Below the pieces are notes generated by a model, which searched no databases, was not told the DNA's origin, and saw only the letters and a list, made by a program, of their open reading frames with translations. From Candidatus Adlerbacteria bacterium (lineage in GTDB: Bacteria > Patescibacteriota > Minisyncoccia > Phycocordibacterales > SBAW01): DNA of 33,918 nucleotides. The number at the start of each line of letters is the position of its first letter. Within the stretch, counting starts at the first letter, position 1. The stretch covers positions 1 through 33,918 of the forward strand of contig CAIRHB010000016.1 of the NCBI GenBank assembly GCA_903878285.1, read 5' to 3'. Positions 1-9,559 of this stretch are shown here, piece after piece. Made by a program: the position numbers and the translations under genes.

Positions 1-64
1 GTTCCTTGGATGCTGTCCGATACTCGTTCACGAACTGCTGGTAAATCTCCTTCTTGGTACCCAT
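1..64 (-). CDS. 5' end of a truncated CDS, possibly integrase/transposase (MGTKKEIYQQFVNEYRTASKE...)
   Basis: Reverse complement of 1-64 opens with ATG and stays open to the window edge; the N-terminus resembles DDE integrases starting '..Y..ASK.EKG.ILD'. Only 21 codons visible. Confidence 0.3.
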   Translation of the reverse strand, partial: MGTKKEIYQQFVNEYRTASKE

Positions 65-157
65 ATGCATATGTGGGCACGGTAACAGGAATTGTGAGCC
101 CCGCGAGAGGGTGTGGGTAACATTATTTGTGAGCTACAGCGATAAATATAAAAACCT

Positions 158-970
158 ATGTCTAGCGCCGATAGTTACTATTTGTATCTTGATGATTCGG
201 GGATACGTTTTCCTGATAAACAACAACGCCCAGTTCGTGAGGATGGACTCGACCATTTTGCACTTGGCGGCATCTTGGTACGAGAGGATGACCGTAGCGA
301 CATAATAGATGCATGTAAAGAGTTGCGTCGAAAGTGGCGAATCACCTATCCGCTGCGCTCGTCTGATATGCGTGGCAAACGTGGACATTTTGTCTGGCTT
401 GCAGAGCGATCCGCTCACGATGCCTTTTTTGCCGACCTTAACGGCTATCTCTGCTCCATTCCCGTTATCGGTTTTGCTGCGGTGGTAGACAGGGTTGGGT
501 ACAATAATCGGTATGAAGAAAAGTATGGCGACAAGCGGTGGTGGATGTGTAAAACGGCCTTTTCAATCCTGATAGAACAAGCAGCAAAATATGTTGCCGA
601 AAGGGGAGGTCGGTTGAAGATTCGTTTTGAGGAAAGTGGTAAAAAAGAAGATCGTGCGATTATAGAATACTGGAAAGATTTAAAAAGTGTCGGTATGCCA
701 TTTGATAGCATCACTTCGGCTAAATATGGAGTACTGAGAGCCGAGGATTTCCAGTGTGTCTTGTGGGGAGAACCAGAACGCCAAACCAAAAAATCACCAC
801 TCCTACAGATTGCGGATGTGTATTTGTATCCGATGGTAAGGGGTGGTTATGACAAGCAGTACATCCCGTATAAGATTCTCATGGACAATGCGAAGATTAT
901 CGACGCACTCCTGTCCGAAGACAAACTGGCAAGTTGTGGAGTCAAATATAGCTGTTTCGATGTTCGATAA
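158..970 (+). CDS. DUF3800 domain-containing protein
   Basis: ORF 270 aa; N-terminal YLYLDDSGIRF...FALGGILV and C-terminal SPLLQIADVYLYPM are typical of DUF3800. Confidence 0.75.
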   Translation: MSSADSYYLYLDDSGIRFPDKQQRPVREDGLDHFALGGILVREDDRSDIIDACKELRRKWRITYPLRSSDMRGKRGHFVWLAERSAHDAFFADLNGYLCSIPVIGFAAVVDRVGYNNRYEEKYGDKRWWMCKTAFSILIEQAAKYVAERGGRLKIRFEESGKKEDRAIIEYWKDLKSVGMPFDSITSAKYGVLRAEDFQCVLWGEPERQTKKSPLLQIADVYLYPMVRGGYDKQYIPYKILMDNAKIIDALLSEDKLASCGVKYSCFDVR

Positions 971-983
971 TGTGTCCGTTGTA

Positions 984-1015
984 GTAAAAAACCCAGATAA
1001 ATCTGGGTTTTTTAC
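984..1015. terminator. Perfect bidirectional intrinsic terminator
   Basis: gtaaaaaacccagat-aa-atctgggttttttac: 15-bp perfect stem with A/T tracts on both sides, just after the DUF3800 stop. Confidence 0.9.
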
Positions 1016-1102
1016 CGGCCCGCAATGCGGACCCCGGGGCTTTCGCCCATATTGCTATTATACATAGGTTGCCGAGCCGTCTCAAGTTATGCACAGGTGG
1101 TG

Positions 1103-1108
1103 TATACT
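1103..1108 (+). promoter_or_regulatory. -10 element TATACT of leaderless promoter
   Basis: TATACT 8 nt upstream of ATG 1117. Confidence 0.55.
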
Positions 1109-1116
1109 CTCGTGGT

Positions 1117-2013
1117 ATGAACGAAAAAGTTTTGCAGCACTACCTTACGTTTAGTACCTACACCAACCCAGGGTTGTATCAAGATCTGCTTGTACGCGAT
1201 GTGCCAGACAATATTCGCGAGTTGGGGCTGCTGGTGCGCCAGAATGTTATTCATCGCACCACGCTCGCTGAGGGGAATGTGGGGTCGAATGCTGATCTGC
1301 GGTTTGGCGACATGACCCGTGTCCCGTGGTGGCGGCAGTCAGAGGATGATGTGTTGCCGACTGCAGCGGCTATGTTTGCCGAGCTCTATCGGCGCGACCA
1401 GCGCGGCTTGGTGCATGACCGAAAGCCCGAGGACAAGCTCGTGCTCACGTGCCGATTTGTCCATGTGATGGTGGCGAGTATTTTAAAATCGAAAGGCATT
1501 CCTGCGCGAGTCCGCTCGGGCAACGCGCCCTATTTCGATATGGGCGAATTGGGTAAGGTGAGTGCCGACCACTGGATAGCGCAATATTGGTATGCGAAAG
1601 AGAGTCGCTGGGTGACTATCGATGTGGACGGGAGTTTGAGTCTTGATGCCAACTTTGACCCATACGACATGCCCGAGGGTGTCTTCGATTTCCCCGCGGA
1701 CGCATGGCTCGCGATTCGTGCTGGCACAGACGACCCGCAGCGTTTTTGGAACGCATTGCCCATTCGCGGCACGATCGTGGTGCTGTGGTCGCTGTTCTAC
1801 GACTTCCACTGCTTGATGAACAGCGAAGTAATCTACCCACATCATCCGCACAGTGCTCTGCCGAACGTGTTCGGAACGCTCACCGAAACAGAGTTGGCAC
1901 AGATCGACAACCTTGCTCGGCTGATGCAAAAACCAGACAAAAACTTCGACGAACTCAAACACATCTGGGAGACCAACAAAAGCTTCCACCTCCTTGAAGG
2001 CGGGTTGTTGTAG
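1117..2013 (+). CDS. Transglutaminase-like domain protein
   Basis: Start moved to internal ATG (MNEKVLQHY) behind the -10 box. Motifs: CRFVHVMVASILKSKGIPARVRSG, ADHWIAQYW, WVTIDVDG (Cys-His-Asp order). Confidence 0.65.
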   Translation: MNEKVLQHYLTFSTYTNPGLYQDLLVRDVPDNIRELGLLVRQNVIHRTTLAEGNVGSNADLRFGDMTRVPWWRQSEDDVLPTAAAMFAELYRRDQRGLVHDRKPEDKLVLTCRFVHVMVASILKSKGIPARVRSGNAPYFDMGELGKVSADHWIAQYWYAKESRWVTIDVDGSLSLDANFDPYDMPEGVFDFPADAWLAIRAGTDDPQRFWNALPIRGTIVVLWSLFYDFHCLMNSEVIYPHHPHSALPNVFGTLTETELAQIDNLARLMQKPDKNFDELKHIWETNKSFHLLEGGLL

Positions 2014-2019
2014 GGATAT

Positions 2020-3393
2020 TTATTTCTTCTCAACAATATCGTGCGTGCCGCGATTAAAATTAAAGCGGTCGGGGGTGGTATCAAGATACAGTTCGAGACC
2101 AACGTCTTTGCATACATCGAGCATTGATTCTCCAATCGTTTGTGCGATGGTACGCAGTGTGGGGTGGACAGCAACGCCGGAGCGTAGCTCGACGAGCCAG
2201 ATGAGCGCGGGTAGGTCGCCCGTGACGCGGCAGGGGACACGGTAGCCCATTGGGATAAAGTATTGTGCGTTAGTATCGCAGAGTCCAAGTGCTGCGACTG
2301 CCTTTTCATATATTGCGAGAAACGAACGCGCCTTGCCTTGCAGTGCGCTCGGCATCTGCTCGAAATACCACTCTGCAAACCCGTGCCGCGCGGTGACGAG
2401 TGGCATGCGCTGGGTAACAGCGCGGTGTCGCTGGATATCGCGAAATGAGCCGAAGTCGAGCAGGAATGAGTAGCGCAATATGCCACACTCGCTGAGATAT
2501 TTTGGCGGCTCGGTTTTGGTGGGGCGATCGGCAAGGATACGCGCGTATTGATTTTTTAGTAGTGTGTGATCGAGCCCGTCGTACTCAAGTGTGACGCCCT
2601 GTGTGCCATGCCACGCGTCGTCGCCGTCAAAGTAGTAGTGGTCGCGTAACCAATCTTTTGTATATGCCTCGCTTGCCTCGTAGTGTTTTTGTCCAAACGA
2701 GCTCGGATGCATCTCAGCGAGCGCGTCTTGTATTGCAGTGGCAATGTCTCGAACCTCGGCGAGCGGATGGTTGCGCAGGCGAGCAAGATGGTCGGCAGCA
2801 GCGCGCAGCTGGGTGTGCCACGCGAGATTGGTCGCCGCTCCTGCAGGCAGAAACCCGCGCATGATGTCGAATGCGCGTGCATCGATTGCTTTTCGCCACA
2901 CTTTCTCATTCTCGTTTTCTTGCTTTGGGTGGCGACGGGCGAGCTCCGCCTTCATGGTGGCGAGCCCTTCAAGATAAAAGGCACGTAGTGACTCAAGCAG
3001 GTCGGTACTTTTCGGTGTTCCGACAGGGTTGCCAAACGGCTGGTTGGAAAAGTCTATGTAGCGCGTCGATGATTCTTGTCCGTTGTACAATCGCGAGTCC
3101 TGTATCGCTTTTGCGGCGAGCATCGAGACGCCCTCGATAAAAATAGTGGTGGTGCCACAGTCGCCAATCGACTTGTGCCCGTAGCCAACGTAGTACGACG
3201 CCATAAAGTCCCGCGCACCTTTTTTTGCGAGCATTGCGAGGTGTGCGTCGACGCCGCCGACCGAGCGCGAGTGCAGTGCTTGCAGCATCGCGTCCGCTTC
3301 GGCAGTAATGAGCGCGCCTGTGTCGAGGACAACCACGCGACCACTCCCTGATAATTCGCGGCGGACATGCTCGAGTTCTTCGTAGGTGGTCAT
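2020..3393 (-). CDS. ThyX-like (FAD-dependent thymidylate synthase-like) protein with two ThyX-like repeats
   Basis: 457 aa; N-half GHKSIGDCGTTTIFIEG...NGQESSTRYIDFS, C-half ECGILRYSFLLDFGSFRDIQRHRAVTQRM resemble the ThyX S/RY and RHR motif regions respectively. Confidence 0.65.
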   Translation of the reverse strand: MTTYEELEHVRRELSGSGRVVVLDTGALITAEADAMLQALHSRSVGGVDAHLAMLAKKGARDFMASYYVGYGHKSIGDCGTTTIFIEGVSMLAAKAIQDSRLYNGQESSTRYIDFSNQPFGNPVGTPKSTDLLESLRAFYLEGLATMKAELARRHPKQENENEKVWRKAIDARAFDIMRGFLPAGAATNLAWHTQLRAAADHLARLRNHPLAEVRDIATAIQDALAEMHPSSFGQKHYEASEAYTKDWLRDHYYFDGDDAWHGTQGVTLEYDGLDHTLLKNQYARILADRPTKTEPPKYLSECGILRYSFLLDFGSFRDIQRHRAVTQRMPLVTARHGFAEWYFEQMPSALQGKARSFLAIYEKAVAALGLCDTNAQYFIPMGYRVPCRVTGDLPALIWLVELRSGVAVHPTLRTIAQTIGESMLDVCKDVGLELYLDTTPDRFNFNRGTHDIVEKK

Positions 3394-3449
3394 GCTGAGT
3401 TTCGTTTAGTCGGGCTATGTAATATCTGTCGAGTGCTATACTTCGGTCA

Positions 3450-4124
3450 CTATTTTTTAGTGATATCGCGATCGAGATAGAGTCGCGGCAACATCATCTC
3501 CGGCTTCCACGACTTTTTTAGTGCCGCAAGTGATGTGCTCGATTGATATTTGCCGCCCTGTGCGTAGTCGGTTGCAAGTATTGGCCCTGTTTCATAGAAG
3601 ATAATTTGCGCGATGCGGCGCCCCACCACCAATGGGATATAATAGTGCGCCGAATTGTTGGTGATTTCCATCGTCCAGCGATTGGTATAGCCGACATCGC
3701 CCCAGCCAGCGCATTTGCATACCTCAATAAAGCTGCGCCCCAAGCTCGAACGTGCTTTCATCATGGTCGTGATGTGGTTTTTGCCGCCGATATATTCCTG
3801 CGTGTGTCCCAAAATGGTTTCGCCCGGGGCGAGGAGGATTACCTGGTCGTCCGGCGATATGCCGTTAAAATCAAAACGATAGTTTTTCAGCACCTCTTTT
3901 GCTTTCTGTGCCTTATGCGGCTTGGTTCCCCAAACGCGGTCAACATGGTTTTTGTCATAAATGTTGTAGACGTTCTCAAAATGCAGCGGGTGTTGTTCGG
4001 CAAAAAAGTATTCGCCCAATGTGACATCATAGCTGGAGGTGGCCAAGTTCTCGCGATGAAATGGCTCAATGACAATATCACCCTTCTTTCGTTCTTCTAA
4101 AATCTGTTTGTCTGAAAGTGCCAT
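3450..4124 (-). CDS. dcd: dCTP deaminase family protein
   Basis: Start trimmed to MALSDKQILEERKKGDIVIEPF; ARSSLGRSFIEVCKCAGWGDVGYTNRWTMEITNNS matches the dCTP deaminase/dUTPase active-site region. Confidence 0.85.
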   Translation of the reverse strand: MALSDKQILEERKKGDIVIEPFHRENLATSSYDVTLGEYFFAEQHPLHFENVYNIYDKNHVDRVWGTKPHKAQKAKEVLKNYRFDFNGISPDDQVILLAPGETILGHTQEYIGGKNHITTMMKARSSLGRSFIEVCKCAGWGDVGYTNRWTMEITNNSAHYYIPLVVGRRIAQIIFYETGPILATDYAQGGKYQSSTSLAALKKSWKPEMMLPRLYLDRDITKK

Positions 4125-4179
4125 ATAATTTTGTTTTTTTGTACCCACACTGTAGCATAGAGAAACAACACGAGACACT

Positions 4180-4872
4180 ATGGACAAAAAAGGAAAACTT
4201 ATTGTAATAGATGGCTCGGACGGGGTAGGGAAAGCGACACAAACCAAGCTGTTGGTAGAGCGCCTCAAAAAAGAGAAAATTCCTGTGGCGACGCTCGACT
4301 TCCCACAGTACTACAATAACCTGTTTGGCAAGCTGGTTGGCGAGTGTTTGTCAGGGAAGTATGGCGATTTTATTGCGCTCGACCCACATATTGCATCGGT
4401 GCTCTATGCTGCAGACCGGTTTGAGTCAAAGCAAAAAATAGAAACGTGGCTCGCTGCGGGGAAGACCGTTGTGCTCGACCGGTACGTGAGCGCCAACCAG
4501 ATGCATCAAGGCGGCAAGATCCACGACCCTAAAAAGCGTCGCGCGTTTTTGCGCTGGCTCGACCAGATGGAGCACGGGGTGTTTGGGCTCCCACGCTCAG
4601 ATATCATTTTGTATCTGCACCTGCCTGTTGCTATTTCGCTTGAGCTATTGCAAAAAAAAGAGACAGCCGCAGGCAAAAAATATGTGACCAAGGGTGCAAA
4701 AGATTTGGCCGAGAGCGACACGTTCCACCAGCTCGCGTCACAGGAAGGTGCGCTGCGGTTGGTTAAAGCACAAAACAATTGGAAGAAGATTGACTGCGCG
4801 GACAAGAACGGGATTCTTCCACGTGATGTGATCCACGAGCGAGTTTTTTCAGAGGTGATGCAGGTGTTATGA
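4180..4872 (+). CDS. tmk: Thymidylate kinase
   Basis: P-loop VIDGSDGVGKATQTKLL, DFPQYYNN, LDRYVSANQMHQG. Confidence 0.88.
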   Translation: MDKKGKLIVIDGSDGVGKATQTKLLVERLKKEKIPVATLDFPQYYNNLFGKLVGECLSGKYGDFIALDPHIASVLYAADRFESKQKIETWLAAGKTVVLDRYVSANQMHQGGKIHDPKKRRAFLRWLDQMEHGVFGLPRSDIILYLHLPVAISLELLQKKETAAGKKYVTKGAKDLAESDTFHQLASQEGALRLVKAQNNWKKIDCADKNGILPRDVIHERVFSEVMQVL

Positions 4873-4879
4873 TAGGCAT

Positions 4880-5215
4880 ATGGATTTTACTGAATACCAA
4901 AGGCTTGCAAGTCGAACAGCGACATATCTACAGGATGACCAGATATTCAGAATGATGTATTTGAGCATGGGTCTTGCTGGCGAAAGTGGTGAAGTAATTG
5001 AAAAAGTAAAAAAAATTGTGCGTAATGATAAAGGTGCAATCTCAGACGAGAAGCGTGAAGCCATAAGAAACGAACTTGGTGATGTGCTCTGGTATATTTC
5101 TGAACTCGCTCGAGCGTTCGATATCCCTCTTGAACAGGTCGTTCAGGCAAATATCCAAAAAATCACTGATCGTGCTGCGCGGGGTGTCATTGAAAGCGAA
5201 GGAGATAATCGATAA
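4880..5215 (+). CDS. MazG-like nucleotide pyrophosphohydrolase
   Basis: YLSMGLAGESGEVIEKVKK...NELGDVLWYISELARAFDI matches the MazG-like helical NTP-PPase motif (EE..E/ExxD). Confidence 0.85.
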   Translation: MDFTEYQRLASRTATYLQDDQIFRMMYLSMGLAGESGEVIEKVKKIVRNDKGAISDEKREAIRNELGDVLWYISELARAFDIPLEQVVQANIQKITDRAARGVIESEGDNR

Positions 5216-5226
5216 ACTCTTCTACT

Positions 5227-6513
5227 ATGTACCCACACATCAAACAGCAAGACGCAGAACTCTTTGCGGCGCTCGAGGGAGAAGAGATGCGCGAGCGGGA
5301 AGGGTTGGAACTGATTCCGTCCGAGAACTATGTGTCGCAGGCGGTGCGCGAGGCGCAGGGCTCGATTTTGACAAATAAGTATGCGGAGGGGTACCCAGGG
5401 AAGCGCTACTACGGCGGGCAGGAGTTTACTGATGCTGCCGAGTCTCTCGCGATCGAGCGAGCCAAGAAGTTGTTTGGTGCAGGGTTTGCCAACGTGCAGC
5501 CACACTCGGGCGCGAACGCAAACATCGCGATGTATATGGCGCTGCTCTCGCCCGGCGACACTGTGCTCGGCATGGACCTCTCGCACGGCGGGCACCTGAC
5601 CCACGGGCACCCCGTGACCTATATCACCAAGTTTTTTAATTTCGTGCGCTACAAGATGAAGGATGTCGAGACCGGCGAGATCGACTACGACGACATGCTG
5701 CGGGTCGCCAAAGAGACAAAACCCAAAATTATTTTGGCGGGATTTTCTGCCTACAGCCGTGAGCTGGACTATGAAAAGTTTGCGGCGATTGCCCGCGAGG
5801 TTGGAGCATATGCCGTGATGGATGCAGCGCATATCGCAGGGCTCATTGCGGGTGGTGTTGCAAAGAATCCATTTGACTTCGGCTTTGATATTATCACCAC
5901 GACGACGCACAAGACGCTGCGCGGCCCCCGCGGCGGGATGATACTGACGCGCGCGGGCGAAGTGGCTGGTATGCCAACCGGAGAGGAGATTGCAAAAAAG
6001 GTAGACAAGGCGGTGTTCCCTGGGCTCCAAGGCGGGCCGCTGATGCATATTATCGCTGCCAAAGCGGTCGCGTTTGGCGAGGCGCTGCAGCCGTCGTTCA
6101 AGACCTACGCGGCGCAGATTCTCAAGAACGCAAAAGCGATGGAGACAGTATTCAAGGCAAATAACGTGCGCATGCTCGGTGGCGGCACGAGTAATCATCT
6201 CATCTTGGCAGACGTGTTCGGCTTATTGGGCATCCCGGGCAAAGAGGCAGAAAAAGTATTGGACACCGTCGGCATCACGCTCAACAAAAATATGATTGCC
6301 GACGACCCTCGTGGGCCGATGGACCCATCGGGCATCCGCTTCGGCACACCTGCGATTACCACGCGCGGGTTCGCCGAAAAGGAGAGTACTCGTGTCGCAG
6401 AGCTCATGCTCCAGGCACTTCGCGACCGTGCAGACCAATCCAAGCTCGACACCATTCATCAAGAGATCAAAACTCTCTGCGCGAAGTTTCCGATTCCCGA
6501 TTCGTTTCAGTAG
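5227..6513 (+). CDS. glyA: Serine hydroxymethyltransferase
   Basis: LELIPSENYVS, NKYAEGYPGKRYYGG, TTTTHKTLRGPRGGMIL. Confidence 0.97.
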   Translation: MYPHIKQQDAELFAALEGEEMREREGLELIPSENYVSQAVREAQGSILTNKYAEGYPGKRYYGGQEFTDAAESLAIERAKKLFGAGFANVQPHSGANANIAMYMALLSPGDTVLGMDLSHGGHLTHGHPVTYITKFFNFVRYKMKDVETGEIDYDDMLRVAKETKPKIILAGFSAYSRELDYEKFAAIAREVGAYAVMDAAHIAGLIAGGVAKNPFDFGFDIITTTTHKTLRGPRGGMILTRAGEVAGMPTGEEIAKKVDKAVFPGLQGGPLMHIIAAKAVAFGEALQPSFKTYAAQILKNAKAMETVFKANNVRMLGGGTSNHLILADVFGLLGIPGKEAEKVLDTVGITLNKNMIADDPRGPMDPSGIRFGTPAITTRGFAEKESTRVAELMLQALRDRADQSKLDTIHQEIKTLCAKFPIPDSFQ

Positions 6514-6555
6514 CGTTTCGCAGTAGGCTAGAGAAGCGTTTGCGCGTTTTTCTTG

Positions 6556-6561
6556 TACAAT
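6556..6561 (+). promoter_or_regulatory. -10 element TACAAT
   Basis: TACAAT exactly 6 nt upstream of ATG 6568. Confidence 0.5.
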
Positions 6562-6567
6562 ACCCAT

Positions 6568-7749
6568 ATGCATCGCGTGTGGATAGTATTTTTGTCGCTG
6601 TGGAAGAAGTACGAGCGCGTGTTTTGGCTCGGCACGCTGGCGCTTGGGTTCGTGTTCGACCTCTTTCTCGCCAAGAGCCCCGAGAGCGTCGCTGACAATA
6701 TCCTGCTCGTCTCGTATCTATTTATTGCCGCGGCATGCATCGTGCTGCTTAATCGACGCTCTGTATCCTCACATCGACACGCAAACCCCGACACATCGAT
6801 TGTGTCAGTCGGCGAGCCAATTCTGCTCATTCTTATCCTTCAATTTTGCTTTGGTGGCTTGGCGAGCAACCTGCTCATCCTCTACGGCAAGAGCGGGACA
6901 CTCGGCGGCAGTTTGTTGTTTGTTGCGCTGCTTGCGGCGTTCGCGCTTGGCAACGAGTTTCTCAAGAGTCGCTACGCGCTGATGCGACTCAATATCGCGG
7001 TCTACTACTTTCTCCTCGTGACCTACCTCGTCATCGCGGTGCCGACGTTTATCATCCATAAGATTGGGCTGCCGACGTTTCTCATCGCAGTTGGTGCAAG
7101 CCTCGCGGTGATGCTCGTACTCGCGGTCGTGCTGTACCTGGTCGTATTTCGGCATAACCGCTGGCAACTGTTCGAGATGCTGGCGCTCGTGGGCACCATC
7201 TGCCTCACGTTCGTCGGGTTCTATTTGCTCAACATCATCCCGCCCGTGCCGCTGTCGCTGAAGTCGATCGGCGTCTACCACTCGGTCACGGTGCTGCCCG
7301 ACGCCGCCACGCGCTCCGACGGCGCGCGATATGCAGCGAGCTTCGAGCCGCCCGAGTGGTACGCCTTTTGGCGCGACACGTCCGCCACCTTTACACTCGA
7401 CACGTCCGCCAACGCGAGCGCATCGCAAGGTGATCTCTATAGTACAACTGCGGGCGAGAGTGCCTACTGCTTTAGCGCCGTCTACGCGCCGGGCGGCCTG
7501 TCGACGCCGATTGTCCATCGGTGGGAGCAGTATGACGCTGTGGCAAAAAAGTGGCAGACACGTTCGTTCGTCTCATTCCCGATCAATGGTGGGCGCGATG
7601 GCGGCTACCGCGGCTATAGTATCGAGACGCCGTCAATCGGCATCTGGCGCTGTGATGTCGAGACCTCCTCGGGGCAGCTCATCGGTCGCATCTCCTTCGC
7701 CGTGGTCGCCGCGACCACGACGCCCACCCTCTCGACAACGACGCTGTAG
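6568..7749 (+). CDS. Hypothetical multi-pass membrane protein
   Basis: MHRVWIVFLSLWKKYERVFWLG...; several hydrophobic segments in the N-terminal half, soluble C-terminal region. Confidence 0.75.
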   Translation: MHRVWIVFLSLWKKYERVFWLGTLALGFVFDLFLAKSPESVADNILLVSYLFIAAACIVLLNRRSVSSHRHANPDTSIVSVGEPILLILILQFCFGGLASNLLILYGKSGTLGGSLLFVALLAAFALGNEFLKSRYALMRLNIAVYYFLLVTYLVIAVPTFIIHKIGLPTFLIAVGASLAVMLVLAVVLYLVVFRHNRWQLFEMLALVGTICLTFVGFYLLNIIPPVPLSLKSIGVYHSVTVLPDAATRSDGARYAASFEPPEWYAFWRDTSATFTLDTSANASASQGDLYSTTAGESAYCFSAVYAPGGLSTPIVHRWEQYDAVAKKWQTRSFVSFPINGGRDGGYRGYSIETPSIGIWRCDVETSSGQLIGRISFAVVAATTTPTLSTTTL

Positions 7750-7776
7750 TGTCTTTATATGTAGCACCTTTTCTGC

Positions 7777-7782
7777 TACTGT
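7777..7782 (+). promoter_or_regulatory. Extended -10 (TGC TACTGT)
   Basis: 6 nt upstream of ATG 7789. Confidence 0.45.
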
Positions 7783-7788
7783 ATGCAC

Positions 7789-9516
7789 ATGCAACAGGAG
7801 ATTACTGCCGCAATCCAAAAAGCCCTTGCTGTGCTTGATCTGCCCAAGGTCTCTTTTACGGTTGAGCGGCCGGCAGAGTTGCTGCATGGCGATTATTACA
7901 CCAATGTGGCGATGGTTGTATTTCGAAAGCTTGCTGCCGCTGTGGATTCACATGCGGATGAAATCCATTGGGCTGGTAAGTGGAAGAATCCGCATGAACT
8001 CGCGCAGCATCTGAAAAAAGAATTGCACGGCAAAATCGATGGTGTCGAAAAAATCGAAGTCGCAGGCCCCGGCTTTATCAACTTCTATCTGTCGCGCGAC
8101 GCAATCGTTTCCGAGATACAAAAAGCAGCAACCGATGCGTCGTGGGGTAGCAACTCGCTCCAGCGGGATAAGACGGTGATGGTGGAGTATACGCAGCCAA
8201 ATCCATTCAAGCCATTTCATATCGGGCACTTGATGAGCAACACGTTTGGTGAGTCGTTGGTGCGTTTGTTGCGAAATGCGAACGCAAAAGTGATACCAGT
8301 CAATTACCAAGGCGATGTTGGTTTGCATATTGCAAAAGCGATTTGGGGTTTGCAAAAGAAAGGATATGATGCCAGTGATGTGTTAGAAATCGGCGAAGCA
8401 TACGTGTTTGGCAATACTGCTTACGAAGATGATGTTGATGCAAAAACAGAAATTATCACTATCAACAAGCAGGTGTACGCGCAAGATCCAGCAATCATGC
8501 CGCTGTATACTCGTGGTCGTGCAGTGACACTTGCGCGATTCGAAGAGATTTACGCGATGCTCGGTACGCATTTTGAACACTACTTTTTTGAAAGCGAGGT
8601 GTGGAAGGTGGGCGAGCAGTTGGTCCGCGACGGTTTGCAAAAAGGTGTGTTCGAGGAGAGCGAGGGTGCGATTGTGTTTCGTGGTGAGAAAGCTGGGCTG
8701 CATACACGCGTGTTTATCACCAAAGAAGGATTGCCGACGTATGATGCAAAAGATCTGGGGCTCGCGATGGCGAAGCTTGCGTATGCGTCGTTTGATTTGT
8801 CTATCACAGTGACCGCTACTGAACAGGGAGAATATTTTAAAGTGGTGTTTGAAGCGCTTGCCGAGCTGCGACCCGAGCTGCGTGGGAAATTTATCCGCGT
8901 GACACACGGGCTACTCAAACTCACGACCGGCAAGATGTCGTCGCGCAAAGGGAATGTGATTACGGGCGAGTCGCTCTTGCTGGATTTGAAAGAGGCAGCG
9001 AAGGAGAAGATGCAGGGGCGCGAGTTGCCTGACGCAGACAAGGTTGCCGAGCAGGTCGCGGTGGGCGCGATTAAGTACGCGGTGCTCAAGCAGGGGAGCG
9101 GCAAGGATATCATTTTTGATCCAGAAAAATCGCTGTCGCTCGAGGGTGACTCGGGGCCGTACTTGCAGTACGCGCTGGTGCGTGCGCGGTCGCTGATTAA
9201 AAAAGCGGAAGAGGCAAACGTGTCCGACGCAGTGATTGATCTTTCTGATATCGCGGAGTTTGTTGCTGCGCTTACCCTTGATCGCGTTCTGATTCATTTT
9301 CCAGAAGTGGTCGAGCACGCTGTGCAAGAACTCGAGCCGCACTACGTTACGACGTACCTCACTGAGCTCGCTGCCGCGTTCAACTCGTGGTATGCAAACA
9401 CGCGCGTCATCGGCGGCGAATATCCATCCTACGCGCTCACCCTCGCCCGCGCGTTTGAGCACACGATGTCCCGCGGCCTCGCCCTCCTCGGCATCCCCGC
9501 GCCAGAGGAGATGTAA
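7789..9516 (+). CDS. argS: Arginyl-tRNA synthetase
   Basis: VEYTQPNPFKPFHIGHLMSNTFGESLVRLLR...VNYQGDVGLHIAKAIWG, KMSSRKGNVI. Second ATG (7789) preferred from promoter spacing. Confidence 0.95.
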   Translation: MQQEITAAIQKALAVLDLPKVSFTVERPAELLHGDYYTNVAMVVFRKLAAAVDSHADEIHWAGKWKNPHELAQHLKKELHGKIDGVEKIEVAGPGFINFYLSRDAIVSEIQKAATDASWGSNSLQRDKTVMVEYTQPNPFKPFHIGHLMSNTFGESLVRLLRNANAKVIPVNYQGDVGLHIAKAIWGLQKKGYDASDVLEIGEAYVFGNTAYEDDVDAKTEIITINKQVYAQDPAIMPLYTRGRAVTLARFEEIYAMLGTHFEHYFFESEVWKVGEQLVRDGLQKGVFEESEGAIVFRGEKAGLHTRVFITKEGLPTYDAKDLGLAMAKLAYASFDLSITVTATEQGEYFKVVFEALAELRPELRGKFIRVTHGLLKLTTGKMSSRKGNVITGESLLLDLKEAAKEKMQGRELPDADKVAEQVAVGAIKYAVLKQGSGKDIIFDPEKSLSLEGDSGPYLQYALVRARSLIKKAEEANVSDAVIDLSDIAEFVAALTLDRVLIHFPEVVEHAVQELEPHYVTTYLTELAAAFNSWYANTRVIGGEYPSYALTLARAFEHTMSRGLALLGIPAPEEM

Positions 9517-9549
9517 AAAAGTTCAGGGTCACCAGTGATGGCGACCCTG
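9515..9549 (-). terminator. Intrinsic terminator downstream of the GcrA-like gene
   Basis: On the minus strand CAGGGTC-g-CCA-tcac-TGG-t-GACCCTG followed by gaacTTTTTT. Confidence 0.8.
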
Positions 9550-9559
9550 TTGCAGCACG

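Noticed and set aside
54-77. cccatatgcatatgtggg palindrome as an IS terminal repeat
   Set aside because: Short local palindrome with no matching copy or target duplication visible in the window.
5143-6198. 351-aa minus-strand ORF opposite glyA
   Set aside because: Fully antisense to a clear serine hydroxymethyltransferase; low-complexity artefact of GC-rich codon usage.
6805-7518. 237-aa minus-strand ORF over the membrane protein gene
   Set aside because: Highly charged Arg/Glu-rich antisense translation; the plus-strand gene has promoter and membrane segments.
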